Below are positions 1-9,876 of a stretch of DNA of 64,000 bases, piece after piece. The notes below the pieces were generated by a model. The model worked only from the letters and a program-made list of their open reading frames with translations. It was not told where the DNA came from and searched no databases. Numbering within the stretch: position 1 is the first letter of the stretch; each line of letters opens with the position of its first letter. The stretch comes from Zobellia russellii (GTDB lineage Bacteria; Bacteroidota; Bacteroidia; Flavobacteriales; Flavobacteriaceae): the NCBI RefSeq assembly GCF_018728565.1, contig NZ_JACSOI010000001.1:372001-436000 (forward strand), written 5' to 3'. The position numbers were made by a program, and so were the translations under genes.

Positions 1-8
1 AGCTATTT

Positions 9-1004
9 TCATTTCTTCTCTAGATTAGTTAGAACTTCGATTATAGGTCTTCTTGTTGAGCTACACACTTTATTGTCATCATCGGGATAACCAAAACCAA
101 TCATCATCATAATTGTATGATTATTTTTAATTTTCAGTGCTTTTCTAATCGCCTTATCTGCCTTAGGAGTTTGACTCCAATTAAGGGGACAACAGGCAAT
201 TCCAAGAGAGTGGAGAGCGTACATTATTGACATTGAAAACAAACCCCCATCAATCCAGTGTTGATAATGTTCTGAACCCGCAAAAAAAGCCTTTAAATCA
301 ATCCCAATGATAAATAAATTTGGAATTTTCTTTCCAAAAGGTCTATTCCCATTTTGATAACTAAGCGCAATATCCATTATTTCTCTGTCCTTAGTATGAT
401 ATACATGCCACTCCTGCCGGTTACAAACAGATGGTGTTTTCATGGCCATTTTTACAACTCTACGTACAGTATCCTCATCTACAAAACCATTCTCCTTATA
501 TTCACGCAAAGAATATCTGCTTAAGAAAAATGCTTCTGGATTTTCTAATTTACCCATAGTGATATCTTCATAAGACCTCTCTATAGCACCATGGTCTTCG
601 ACAGAAACTAGATCTAACTGTTCTATAAAGCCCAGCATTTCAGTAGCGCGCTTCTTTTCAATATTTCCTGGCAAAACCAAAAACTTATGTAAGACCTGAC
701 TAGCAGCTATGTCATGATATCCAAAATCACCGGTCTCATTAGCCATTTTCAACCTTAGGAAAACACGCTCTGCATTGCTCCAACCAGACGTTGGATTACG
801 TTTCTTATAGCTCAAACTCTTCTCCAGCCCATGATAAGCCATCGCCAAATTATAATTTCTAGTTTCGGTCTCTTTTAAATCTTCCTTCCAACCGCCGTAT
901 AACACAAACCTGCGATAGTCATACAAAAACCCTCGAAGCCCTTCAACAATCCGGTAAAGACCTCTTACTTTTGATCTTATAAATTTTCTCCAAATACTTT
1001 TCAT
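9..1004 (-). CDS. Nitroreductase-family protein of the polysaccharide locus
   Basis: 331 residues. The C-terminal half (from about residue 160) looks like an FMN-dependent nitroreductase fold: SRYSLREY at 162-169 resembles the family's FMN-phosphate-binding motif, TPSVCNRQ follows at 190-197, and IGFGYP lies near the end. The first 150 residues are a basic and helical extension that I do not recognise. The start overlaps the stop of the upstream flippase gene by 4 nt, so the two are probably translationally coupled at the end of the polysaccharide operon. Known family members are flavin oxidoreductases. The substrate here is unknown, and a role in modifying a sugar or a polymer substituent is only inferred from position. 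The gene is complete, ending 9 nt from the window edge. Confidence 0.75.
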   Translation of the reverse strand: MKSIWRKFIRSKVRGLYRIVEGLRGFLYDYRRFVLYGGWKEDLKETETRNYNLAMAYHGLEKSLSYKKRNPTSGWSNAERVFLRLKMANETGDFGYHDIAASQVLHKFLVLPGNIEKKRATEMLGFIEQLDLVSVEDHGAIERSYEDITMGKLENPEAFFLSRYSLREYKENGFVDEDTVRRVVKMAMKTPSVCNRQEWHVYHTKDREIMDIALSYQNGNRPFGKKIPNLFIIGIDLKAFFAGSEHYQHWIDGGLFSMSIMYALHSLGIACCPLNWSQTPKADKAIRKALKIKNNHTIMMMIGFGYPDDDNKVCSSTRRPIIEVLTNLEKK

Positions 1005-2299
1005 CTTTCTACAATATTCCTAGTAAACACTTTCTTATTTGCACCCCAAAGATAGAGTAATAACAGAACAATATTACTCCCCACTGTAGCTCCGGCAGCC
1101 CCTTGCGCTCCATACTTAGGAATCAACAGTAAATTACAAGCTATATTAAGAATCGCAACTAGGCCCATTAAAACAACCTTTAATTTCATATGTTCACTTG
1201 TGACCAAAGTTGCCCCCACACTATATGCTAAAAAAGAGATAGGTACAGAAGTCGCTAAAATATTTACAAGACCCACAGAAGGGTTATAATCTTTTCCAAA
1301 AACCAAAGGAACAATTGTGCTTGATCCCAATAAGATAAATATCATGGCAGCCAGCCCTACTACGAGCATTACTTTATTACTTTGCTTATATATTGAATAA
1401 AATTTATTCATATCTTGATTGGCCCATCTGTGGTATTTGGGTAATAAGAATTTACCGAACAAGATTGCTGGAATCACAAGAATAGCTGTCAAAATAACAT
1501 AACCAACATTATAAAATCCAGCCTGTTCGTCTCCTGAAATATATTTTACCATGATTATGTCACTCTGAACATATACAAACGCAAATAAGTTAGCCAGACC
1601 AAAAGGCCAAGACTCTTTAAAAACATCCTTTATACTAACGCCTTCAACCGCAATATTATTCTTTTTCCCGTGACCTTTCAGTTTAAAATTTGCATTCAAC
1701 ATATTGTAAAAATGAGGAATAGAAATAGCTAAAGATAAAAGCCCTACAGAAGCGTAAATAAGTGCTATCTTAAAAACATCAAGCTCAATGTTCAATAAAT
1801 AAATGCTTATTAGTATTATTAACAAGCGGAGAAGGTTCGGAGATAGTTTCCAAATAGAAAGATAGTCATAAGACTCTTCTAACTGTAATTTAGAAGTCAC
1901 GAGTTCAACAGCTATAAAACCATAAACATAAAAGGCCAAAATCATCAAAATCTTTGAGGAAACTGCATCTTGAAATGACATTCTTGCCAATATTGTTAAG
2001 GAAATTGTAATTAAAATTAATGTGATAATAACGAACTGTAAGGAAGGTTTTATCCATTTTATTCCTGACCACCCCTCTTTTCCAAAAATTTTTAACCATG
2101 ATTGAGATACGCCAAAACCAGCTATTAAAGAAAAAATGGTAATAGTTGCCAGGGCTGAAGAAAAGACTCCAAAAGATGTAGGACCAATTTCTCGTGCAAC
2201 AAGTATATAAATTAGAAAGCTACTGCCGCTACCTATCAAAGAACCCATCCAAAGCCATGATAGAGACTTAATTACTGCTTTATATTTTGAGATGATCAA
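1001..2299 (-). CDS. Wzx-like oligosaccharide flippase (MATE/MVF-type membrane protein)
   Basis: 432 residues, very hydrophobic, with about 12 predicted membrane segments spread over the whole length. The N-terminal part (SLIGSGSSFLIYILVAREIG, residues about 20-39) is typical of polysaccharide exporters that flip undecaprenyl-linked repeat units across the inner membrane. The position inside a sugar-nucleotide and glycosyltransferase cluster with a Wzz-like gene supports a Wzx/Wzy-type assembly route, although no Wzy polymerase is visible in the window. It overlaps the nitroreductase gene by 4 nt. The 144-nt gap to the upstream FkbM gene is AT-rich and shows no ORF. Confidence 0.82.
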   Translation of the reverse strand: MIISKYKAVIKSLSWLWMGSLIGSGSSFLIYILVAREIGPTSFGVFSSALATITIFSLIAGFGVSQSWLKIFGKEGWSGIKWIKPSLQFVIITLILITISLTILARMSFQDAVSSKILMILAFYVYGFIAVELVTSKLQLEESYDYLSIWKLSPNLLRLLIILISIYLLNIELDVFKIALIYASVGLLSLAISIPHFYNMLNANFKLKGHGKKNNIAVEGVSIKDVFKESWPFGLANLFAFVYVQSDIIMVKYISGDEQAGFYNVGYVILTAILVIPAILFGKFLLPKYHRWANQDMNKFYSIYKQSNKVMLVVGLAAMIFILLGSSTIVPLVFGKDYNPSVGLVNILATSVPISFLAYSVGATLVTSEHMKLKVVLMGLVAILNIACNLLLIPKYGAQGAAGATVGSNIVLLLLYLWGANKKVFTRNIVER

Positions 2300-2443
2300 T
2301 TTCTAAATTTTTGATTAAATCTTTTAGAGAAAAACATAACACTCTTTAATTATGACCCACAAATATATTGGTAACCAAACTAAATAATGATAATTAATCA
2401 AAATGATTATATATCTAAGAAACGTTATTGCTACAAAATTTAA

Positions 2444-3193
2444 TTATTGAGCAAAGTATTGACATTTATTTTGATTGAAAATAGAATCTTTAAAACTTTC
2501 AAAATCTAAATTTTGGTGTTTGGGGTACGCCTCAAGTAAGAATATATTATATCCAAACCCTATCAAAAGATCATAAATTTCCTTTACCATTGCCTTAGAG
2601 TTATGTGTAGCAGTACATTCAAATAATATAAGTGGCTTTTGACTTTCTAGCAGTTGTTTTGTTCCTTTAAAAACAGCAAGTTCGCTCCCTACACAATCAA
2701 CTTTTATACAGTGCGTTTTTTGATCCTCAACAAGTAAAGAATCTAAATTCCTACTGCAAAGACTCAGTTCACTAAATGTATGAACTGGTTTATTGACCCT
2801 AGTTACGCCTGAAATTGCCGGTTCATTAGCTACAAAATAAAAAGCGACAGTTCCCTCTTGCTCGCTAATTACCGTATTTATTATATGAACAGATTTATTT
2901 GAATAGTAATACTTAAGAAAAGAACAAAATACAGGAACAGCTTCTATTGCGATATGATTACCGTGAGGACAAGCTTTGATTATTAAATCTAAAACATCTC
3001 CTTTTGACGCACCTATATCAATACAATTTGCATCTGCCTTGAGTTCTCTTCTTAATATCTCTTCAATTTTTAAATAATGTAAAAAAGATTCTGACTTACT
3101 ATTAATAAGTCTTAAAACCCTCAAACGAAAGTAAGTTATACATTTAAACAAATAAAGCCCAAGAACGTTACGGGAAAGAATTGCCTTTAACAA
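2444..3193 (-). CDS. FkbM-family SAM-dependent methyltransferase
   Basis: 249 residues. CIDIGASKGDVLDL at about 59-72 is the SAM-binding loop. The C-terminal half has the FkbM pattern of an Asp-Leu pair, a lysine-valine-aspartate strand (IKVDCVGSEL) and a following E-C/T strand (LILFECT). FkbM proteins methylate hydroxyl groups of sugars or polyketides, and in surface-polysaccharide loci they usually make O-methyl sugars. The gene follows the deacetylase-like gene by 2 nt, so they are co-transcribed. O-methylation of a repeat-unit sugar is inferred; the acceptor cannot be named from sequence. Confidence 0.8.
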   Translation of the reverse strand: MLKAILSRNVLGLYLFKCITYFRLRVLRLINSKSESFLHYLKIEEILRRELKADANCIDIGASKGDVLDLIIKACPHGNHIAIEAVPVFCSFLKYYYSNKSVHIINTVISEQEGTVAFYFVANEPAISGVTRVNKPVHTFSELSLCSRNLDSLLVEDQKTHCIKVDCVGSELAVFKGTKQLLESQKPLILFECTATHNSKAMVKEIYDLLIGFGYNIFLLEAYPKHQNLDFESFKDSIFNQNKCQYFAQ

Positions 3194-3195
3194 AC

Positions 3196-4038
3196 CTAAA
3201 TTGATTTAAAATCCATATTCTTTTTATGCTTTTCTATAAATCTGTCCATAGCCTCAAGTGAAGCCATATTCATTGATTTTGGGTGGCTAAGAATTACTAT
3301 TTCATTTCTCTTAAATTGGCTTTTTCCTAGTTTTTCCCATTTGTTTGAGTCAAAAGATAAATGATCGACACTCCCGAATAAAAGTCTCTTAACTTTTTGG
3401 AAATTAGACATGGGCTTTGAGTTTCCCCGACCAAAGCGTCTTACGGAGGTTTTACCTAAGAAACGTTCATAAGTTAATTCCCAATAAAATACAGGTGAGT
3501 AAAATGTAGTTGAAATTTTGAATTGTCTCAACAAACTCAACTTCTTTAAATCAGAATCTAACATAGAAGAATCCGTCTTAATACCTAGCTCAAACAGGGT
3601 TGACTCCAGCCTACAGAGTGAGGAATTATTTAAGCTCCCTGCCCGATATGATGTAAATTTTAACTTCATCCTATCATTAGCAAAATCAAAACATCTTATA
3701 ACAAAGTCCTGTATCTCTGTTTGAGAATATTGGTCTATATAAAACCTTTTACAACTATCTGTTTTAGTGGTATTAAACCAGTGAGGGTGTAAATGAAGTT
3801 GAATTGAAGACCCTAAATCACTTAATTCTTTCAATTGAGCAATAATTTGATTTAAGAAGTTTTCATTTTTCAATTGAATTAGGAAACCAAAATCTACATA
3901 AAAAGTTACAGGTACTTTATGACTCTTTATAATTTTTAAGATTCTTTCTGTTGGAACAAGTAAACAATCTTCTATTCCTCCGGATTTATTACCCAAAAAA
4001 ACCTCGTAATCAAATGTTAGGTAAATAGAAGACTTCAT
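3196..4038 (-). CDS. Polysaccharide deacetylase-like (NodB-fold) protein
   Basis: 280 residues. It starts with a beta strand YLTFDYEVFLG, which sits where NodB-type deacetylases carry the TFDDG metal motif, so the second Asp is replaced. A later QLHLHPHWF motif (about residues 98-106) supplies histidines in the position of the family's metal-binding H-x3-H strand. The family removes N- or O-acetyl groups from polymers. The altered first motif leaves both the metal site and the reaction uncertain. It sits between the WecG/TagA-type glycosyltransferase (45 nt gap) and FkbM (2 nt gap), which suggests action on the same glycan. Confidence 0.68.
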   Translation of the reverse strand: MKSSIYLTFDYEVFLGNKSGGIEDCLLVPTERILKIIKSHKVPVTFYVDFGFLIQLKNENFLNQIIAQLKELSDLGSSIQLHLHPHWFNTTKTDSCKRFYIDQYSQTEIQDFVIRCFDFANDRMKLKFTSYRAGSLNNSSLCRLESTLFELGIKTDSSMLDSDLKKLSLLRQFKISTTFYSPVFYWELTYERFLGKTSVRRFGRGNSKPMSNFQKVKRLLFGSVDHLSFDSNKWEKLGKSQFKRNEIVILSHPKSMNMASLEAMDRFIEKHKKNMDFKSI

Positions 4039-4083
4039 AAACGTACTTATGAAATCCTATTCACATAAGATTTCGGCAAATGT

Positions 4084-4794
4084 CTATCCCTTAAGCAGTA
4101 ATTTAAAAAACTTGATCCCACCAACAATTTGGCCCTTAAACATTCTTTTAGGCTCTTGTAAAAACCTATATAACCATTCAAGACCATTGTTTTGCATCCA
4201 TACTGGAGCTCTCTTCAACTTACCAGCCAAAATGTCCATTCTACCTCCACTTCCGACAAAAATAATTCCGGGAAATTTCTTATGTAAATTGGCACTAAGT
4301 ACTTCTTGCCGTGGTGATCCCATTGATATCATCACAATGTGTGGATTTGTTCTCTCTAGTTCTTTCTCAACTTGACCTTGACCATCAAAAAAACCACTCA
4401 TGTTCCCTACGATATTTATCCCTGGGTATATTCTCTGAGCCTCTTTGACAGCCGCCGCATTATTTTCTTCGGTTGTACCCAAAAAGTATAACCTTAAATT
4501 ATTCTTTTGACACAGTTCCATGGCCAAACCTGGAAGATCCAGTTTTATAACCTTACTCTTATGCTGTAGTCTAAAAGCTAACTGTGCTCCAAAACCATCT
4601 GGAGTTTGAAGAATTGCCTTGTCTATAACATCCTTTGTAGCGGGGTCCTCGTTATATGATACAAGCTTTAGCGCATTAATAGCGGCTGTATATCCACCCT
4701 TACCTTCGTTAATCTTTGTCAATAAGAAATTTTCAGCTACTTCTTTAGACGTTACTTCAAAGCAAGGACACCCATACAAAAACAATTGTTTCAT
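4084..4794 (-). CDS. WecG/TagA/CpsF-family glycosyltransferase
   Basis: 236 residues, the usual length for the family (GT26). Characteristic segments are TPDGFGAQLAFRLQ (about 89-102), LYFLGTTEENNAAA (about 128-141) and VSMGSPRQEVLS in the last third. WecG transfers ManNAcA and TagA transfers ManNAc onto an undecaprenyl-PP-linked GlcNAc. Here the gene directly follows a WbpI-like 2-epimerase, with the stop and start sharing one base (TAATG). I infer that it adds the 2,3-diacetamido-mannuronate residue made by the neighbouring enzymes. It lacks membrane segments and should act at the inner face of the inner membrane. Confidence 0.85.
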   Translation of the reverse strand: MKQLFLYGCPCFEVTSKEVAENFLLTKINEGKGGYTAAINALKLVSYNEDPATKDVIDKAILQTPDGFGAQLAFRLQHKSKVIKLDLPGLAMELCQKNNLRLYFLGTTEENNAAAVKEAQRIYPGINIVGNMSGFFDGQGQVEKELERTNPHIVMISMGSPRQEVLSANLHKKFPGIIFVGSGGRMDILAGKLKRAPVWMQNNGLEWLYRFLQEPKRMFKGQIVGGIKFFKLLLKG

Positions 4795-5864
4795 TAAGCC
4801 TGATTTTCTATAAGTTCATCCATGATTATGGCCGCAGTATTACCTTCTCCATAAAGGTGGTTGGAATTGTCTATTGTTTTTTCTAAATATCCTTTAATGT
4901 TGTTAACCAGTTGTTTATCCTCAACATTTATTAATGTATTTACATTATTTTCAACAAGCTCAACCCACTCTGTACTATCTCTAAGGGTAAGACAATATTT
5001 ATTAAAGAAATAGGCTTCTTTTTGCAATCCACCACTGTCTGTTATAACTAGAGAACAAGCTTCTATCAAGTACAGCATTTCTAAATAACCTACAGGAGAT
5101 ATGCATTTAAATTTTATTGGCCAACCATGAGCCTCAATAATTTTTCTTGTTCTTGGGTGTATTGGCCATATCAACTTATTTCCTTCTTCAGAAAGTGTAT
5201 TTAAAGCTGTAATAATATTTCTGAGCCTTTTAGGATCATCAGTATTCTCTTGCCTGTGTATAGTTACCAAAATTGGATTTTCACCCTCTTCTATACCCTC
5301 TGGACGTTTCATTTTACTTTTGTAAAATAGAGCGCTATCAAACATGATGTCTCCAGACAATGAGATTTTTATATCCTTATCATCAAACCCATCATTTTTC
5401 AAATTATTGATAGCCACGTTAGTTGGGCAAAAAAGAATGTCGCTAATTTGATCTGTGAGTATTCTGTTGATCTCTTCTGGCATCCGCATATCAAAAGAAC
5501 GAAGTCCTGCCTCTATGTGAGCTACCTTTATATGAAGTTTTTTTGCAGCTAAAGCACCCGCAATAGTGGAATTTGTATCTCCATAAACAACCAACCAATC
5601 TGGTTTTTCAATTAAAAGTATTTTTTCTATTTCCTCAAGCATCCTACCTGTCATTGCTCCGTGAGACAAGCTATTGATATCCAAATTATATTTTGGCTCA
5701 GGAATTTGCATTTCTTCAAAAAATATGTGACTCATATTTTTATCAAAGTGCTGACCTGTATGTATAATAATCTCTTCGCAATTAGACCGCTTTTTTATTT
5801 CTCTGCTTAAAGAAGAAGCTTTAATAAATTGTGGACGGGCTCCTAGAACGGTTACTATTTTCAT
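4794..5864 (-). CDS. wbpI: UDP-sugar 2-epimerase, WbpI/WlbD-like (non-hydrolysing WecB superfamily)
   Basis: 356 residues. It begins with GARPQFIKAS (8-17) and has HTGQHFD (about 36-42), RMPEEINRILTDQ, HPRTRK and TDSGGLQKEA, all shared with non-hydrolysing 2-epimerases. Several stretches (HFDKNMSHIFFE, SDILFCPT, the TEWVEL motif) match my memory of Pseudomonas WbpI better than of WecB. WbpI converts UDP-2,3-diacetamido-glucuronate to the manno epimer. The next three upstream genes look like WbpB, WbpE and WbpD, which supports that choice over plain UDP-GlcNAc 2-epimerase. Annotation as wecB would be the main alternative; a phylogenetic placement against both groups would decide. Confidence 0.82.
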   Translation of the reverse strand: MKIVTVLGARPQFIKASSLSREIKKRSNCEEIIIHTGQHFDKNMSHIFFEEMQIPEPKYNLDINSLSHGAMTGRMLEEIEKILLIEKPDWLVVYGDTNSTIAGALAAKKLHIKVAHIEAGLRSFDMRMPEEINRILTDQISDILFCPTNVAINNLKNDGFDDKDIKISLSGDIMFDSALFYKSKMKRPEGIEEGENPILVTIHRQENTDDPKRLRNIITALNTLSEEGNKLIWPIHPRTRKIIEAHGWPIKFKCISPVGYLEMLYLIEACSLVITDSGGLQKEAYFFNKYCLTLRDSTEWVELVENNVNTLINVEDKQLVNNIKGYLEKTIDNSNHLYGEGNTAAIIMDELIENQA

Positions 5865-5884
5865 CGCTTTATTCTTTAAAAAAA

Positions 5885-6829
<945 letters not shown>

Positions 6830-7924
6830 CTATAAGTTTTTTATCAAATGTGAAGTTATGTATTCTATTTCGTCCTTGCTCAAATATGGGTTCATAGGAA
6901 GGCTCATTACCTCCGCTGCGCAAATTTCACTAATTGGAAAATCTCCTTTTGTATGACCCAAATAAGCAAAACATTCTTGCAGGTGCATAGGAATAGGGTA
7001 ATGCACTGCGGTAGGGATACCTGCCCCTTTCAACCGCATTTGAATCTCTTCTCTATTTTTAATTCTTACGGTATATTGTGCCCAAACCGAAGTTCTATCT
7101 TCTTTTACAACAGGAGTGGAAACATGGGCACTTAATTGTTCTGTGTATATTTCAGCCACATTTTGTCTTCGCTCAATATCCTTTTCATAGTGCCGTAGTT
7201 TTATGTTGAGTATAGCCGCTTGAAGATTATCCAATCGGCCACCCATACCAATATACTTATGTGTATAGCGTTTTACCTGGCCATGAACACGCATGGCTTT
7301 CATCTTGTCATAAAGCTCTTGGTCTTTTGTAAAGACCGCTCCTCCATCCCCGAAACAACCCAATGGTTTTGCTGGAAAAAAACTGGTACAACCAATGGTT
7401 GTTGCAGAGCAACTTCGTTTTCCTTTATAGAGGGCACCGAAGCTCTGTGCTGCATCTTCGATTACAGCTAAATTATGTCTGGAAGCTATCTCATTGATTT
7501 CATCCAAATTGGCCATTTGCCCATATAGCGAAACAGGCATAATAGCCTTTGTCTTTTCAGTTATTGCACCTTCAATAAGGGATGCATCCATATTAAACGT
7601 TTCTTCATCAATATCAACAAAAACCGGTTTTGCACCCAAGCAAGCTATAGTTTCGGCAGTAGCTATAAAAGTGAAAGGGGTTGTGATAATCTCATCGCCC
7701 CCACGAATGCCCAATGCCATCATAGCCAATAATAGGGCATCCGTTCCTGAAGATACCCCCAAAGCATAGTCTGTTTGCACATAATCCTGTAAAGATGCCT
7801 CAAGCTCATCCGTTTCTTTTCCCAAAATGTAACGGGCAGAGGACATAACATCCAAAACGGCTTTTTCAAATTCAGAACTATGTTCTTGATAGGCCTTGGT
7901 TAGGTTGGCAAAATCAATCTTCAT
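6830..7924 (-). CDS. wbpE: PLP-dependent sugar aminotransferase (DegT/DnrJ/EryC1), WbpE/WlbC-like
   Basis: 364 residues. GVSSGTDALLLA (56-67) is the phosphate-binding loop, Asp157 in VIEDAAQ contacts the pyridine nitrogen, and Lys186 in SFFPAKPLG is the expected Schiff-base lysine. The C-terminus has the substrate-loop segment AVHYPIPMHLQ. WbpE transfers an amino group from glutamate to the 3-keto-UDP-GlcNAcA made by the neighbouring dehydrogenase. The gene lies 15 nt after the acetyltransferase gene. The family also aminates other keto-sugars; assignment to this route rests on the neighbours. Confidence 0.85.
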   Translation of the reverse strand: MKIDFANLTKAYQEHSSEFEKAVLDVMSSARYILGKETDELEASLQDYVQTDYALGVSSGTDALLLAMMALGIRGGDEIITTPFTFIATAETIACLGAKPVFVDIDEETFNMDASLIEGAITEKTKAIMPVSLYGQMANLDEINEIASRHNLAVIEDAAQSFGALYKGKRSCSATTIGCTSFFPAKPLGCFGDGGAVFTKDQELYDKMKAMRVHGQVKRYTHKYIGMGGRLDNLQAAILNIKLRHYEKDIERRQNVAEIYTEQLSAHVSTPVVKEDRTSVWAQYTVRIKNREEIQMRLKGAGIPTAVHYPIPMHLQECFAYLGHTKGDFPISEICAAEVMSLPMNPYLSKDEIEYITSHLIKNL

Positions 7925-7939
7925 AAATAGTAGATGGTT

Positions 7940-8521
7940 TTATTTTATACGGACAACCTTTTGTCCGTCCAATTTATATATTTGATTACTTTCTGGGCAA
8001 GTGGCACTATTTTGCTCGTTAAATTCCAAACGATGCCCGAATTCGCTTACCCATCCAATTTGTCTACCAGGGTTGCCTACAATAAGGGCGTAATCCTGTA
8101 CCGCTTTAGTTACCACGGCACCTGCTCCGATCAAGCAATATTTCCCCAATGGATTACCACAAACTATGGTTGCATTGGCACCTATTGATGCTCCTTGCTG
8201 AACCAGTGTTTCTTGGTAACTATCACGACGAACAATGGCACTTCTTGGGTTTATAACGTTGGTGAATACCATGGAAGGACCAAGAAAAACATCATCCTCA
8301 CAGATAACACCAGTGTATATCGAAACATTATTCTGGACCTTTACGTTGTTCCCTAATACTACTCCTGGGGAGACTACTACATTTTGACCAATATTGCATT
8401 TTTCTCCAATTTTACAATCGGACATAATATGTGAAAAATGCCATATTTTAGTACCTGGTCCTATGTTACAACCCTGATCAACAACTGCTGTTACGTGGGC
8501 AAAAAATGTATCCGTAGACAT
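7940..8521 (-). CDS. wbpD: Left-handed beta-helix N-acetyltransferase, WbpD/WlbB-like
   Basis: 193 residues made largely of hexapeptide repeats (for example IGPGTK, IGEKCN, LGNNVK, IGANAT, IGAGAV), the signature of trimeric left-handed beta-helix acyltransferases. The opening FFAHVTAVVDQGCNIGPGT and the PRSAIVRRDSYQETLV segment (about 91-106) resemble WbpD/WlbB, which acetylates the new 3-amino group of UDP-GlcNAc(3NH2)A using acetyl-CoA. It is 18 nt after rfbD and 15 nt before the aminotransferase gene, within the operon. Confidence 0.82.
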   Translation of the reverse strand: MSTDTFFAHVTAVVDQGCNIGPGTKIWHFSHIMSDCKIGEKCNIGQNVVVSPGVVLGNNVKVQNNVSIYTGVICEDDVFLGPSMVFTNVINPRSAIVRRDSYQETLVQQGASIGANATIVCGNPLGKYCLIGAGAVVTKAVQDYALIVGNPGRQIGWVSEFGHRLEFNEQNSATCPESNQIYKLDGQKVVRIK

Positions 8522-8539
8522 ATTGGAAAGTTAATTCGG

Positions 8540-9316
8540 TTATTTTTTCAAGACGCTATATGCGGGCCTTCTAGCAAAAGTACGATAATTCTTCGCTTTC
8601 TCTAATCGTACCTTTCCCAACAGATTGTTTTCGCGTAATATTTCTTCTGCAAAACCATACCAACTTAAACTTTTTTCATCGGTAAAGTGATGGATTCCAT
8701 AATGCTTACTTTCACCCGCAATTAAACCCAACACATATTTAGCCAAATTTCCAGCGTGTGTTGGACAACCAATCTGATCATCTGTCACACTAAGGTCCGC
8801 ACCTTCTCTTGCCTTTTGTAAAATGGTTTTATAAAAATTTTTTCCAAATTCCGAATAAAGCCAAGAAGTTCTTATAATGAAATAAGCGCTCATTAGATTT
8901 TGAATATGTTGTTCTCCTTCTAGTTTAGATGCTCCATACACATTTATCGGATTAGTTGCATCGGTAACTAAATAAGGAGCCCCCTTTTCTCCATCAAAAA
9001 CATAGTCTGTTGAAATATGTATCAAGACTGTCCCCAGTTCTTTACAAACTGTCGCTAAATTCTTAACACCTTCGGAATTGACTTTAAATGCCTTCTCAGG
9101 TTCTTTTTCCGAATTTTCTACATTAGTATAGGCAGCACAATTAATACAGTAATCAAACGCTCTATTTGAAAACTTTTCTTCTACAGCTTTTGTATTTGTA
9201 ATATCTAAATCCGTTGAATTAAAGAATGTAAAATCTATCTGGGGATAACCAGAAGCTATCTTTTTGATGCTCTGCCCCAACTGCCCACTGGCTCCGGTAA
9301 CAATTACGGATTTCAT
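8540..9316 (-). CDS. rfbD: dTDP-4-dehydrorhamnose reductase
   Basis: 258 residues, somewhat shorter than the usual 280-300. GASGQLGQSI at 8-17 is the NAD(P)-binding glycine motif, TDYVFDGEKGAPY (about 105-117) is characteristic, and YGASKLEGE carries the catalytic Tyr-x3-Lys. The enzyme performs the last step to dTDP-L-rhamnose. Its ATG overlaps the rfbC stop by 4 nt. All four rhamnose genes are consecutive (B, A, C, D), so the pathway is complete here. Confidence 0.93.
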   Translation of the reverse strand: MKSVIVTGASGQLGQSIKKIASGYPQIDFTFFNSTDLDITNTKAVEEKFSNRAFDYCINCAAYTNVENSEKEPEKAFKVNSEGVKNLATVCKELGTVLIHISTDYVFDGEKGAPYLVTDATNPINVYGASKLEGEQHIQNLMSAYFIIRTSWLYSEFGKNFYKTILQKAREGADLSVTDDQIGCPTHAGNLAKYVLGLIAGESKHYGIHHFTDEKSLSWYGFAEEILRENNLLGKVRLEKAKNYRTFARRPAYSVLKK

Positions 9317-9858
9317 TTGAAAAACTCTTTAAGGGTGGGGAGTAGTTTATCTTTCTCGGAAATAATAGGCGGCTCCACAGGGAATTGCCAGTCAATCTTC
9401 AAATCCCTATCGTTATAGATTACACCTCGTTCTGAAGCTGAATTGTAAAACGCGTCACACTTATACATAAACGTAGCTTCTTCACTTAAAGTTATGAAAC
9501 CATGAGCCATACCTTTTGGTATAAAAATGGCGATTCTATTTTTGCTAGATAATTTAAGCTTGAAATGCTGTCCAAAAGTTGGACTACCTTTTCTTAAATC
9601 CACCACAACATCCATAACTTCACCATGTACAACTTGGACCAGCTTGGCCTGTGCATAAACTCCAGTCTGTAGATGAAGGCCCCTAAGTACACCTTTTTTC
9701 GATACGGAGATGTTATCTTGAACAAAGTTAATTTGCTCTCCCAAAATTTCTTCAAATTTCCTTTGCTGATAAGATTCAAAGAAGAAACCCCTTTCATCTT
9801 CAAACAGTCTCGGCTGTATTACAAAACAGCCTTTTAAGCTGGTTTCCGTTATTTTCAT
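9313..9858 (-). CDS. rfbC: dTDP-4-dehydrorhamnose 3,5-epimerase
   Basis: 181 residues, the normal length. PRLFEDERGFFFESYQ (17-32), RGLHLQTG (about 59-66, with the catalytic His) and IPKGMAHGF are family signatures of the cupin-fold RmlC enzyme. It epimerises C3 and C5 of the 4-keto intermediate. It lies 18 nt downstream of rfbA and overlaps rfbD by 4 nt. Confidence 0.95.
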   Translation of the reverse strand: MKITETSLKGCFVIQPRLFEDERGFFFESYQQRKFEEILGEQINFVQDNISVSKKGVLRGLHLQTGVYAQAKLVQVVHGEVMDVVVDLRKGSPTFGQHFKLKLSSKNRIAIFIPKGMAHGFITLSEEATFMYKCDAFYNSASERGVIYNDRDLKIDWQFPVEPPIISEKDKLLPTLKEFFK

Positions 9859-9876
9859 ACTCCAGTTTTCCGTCTA

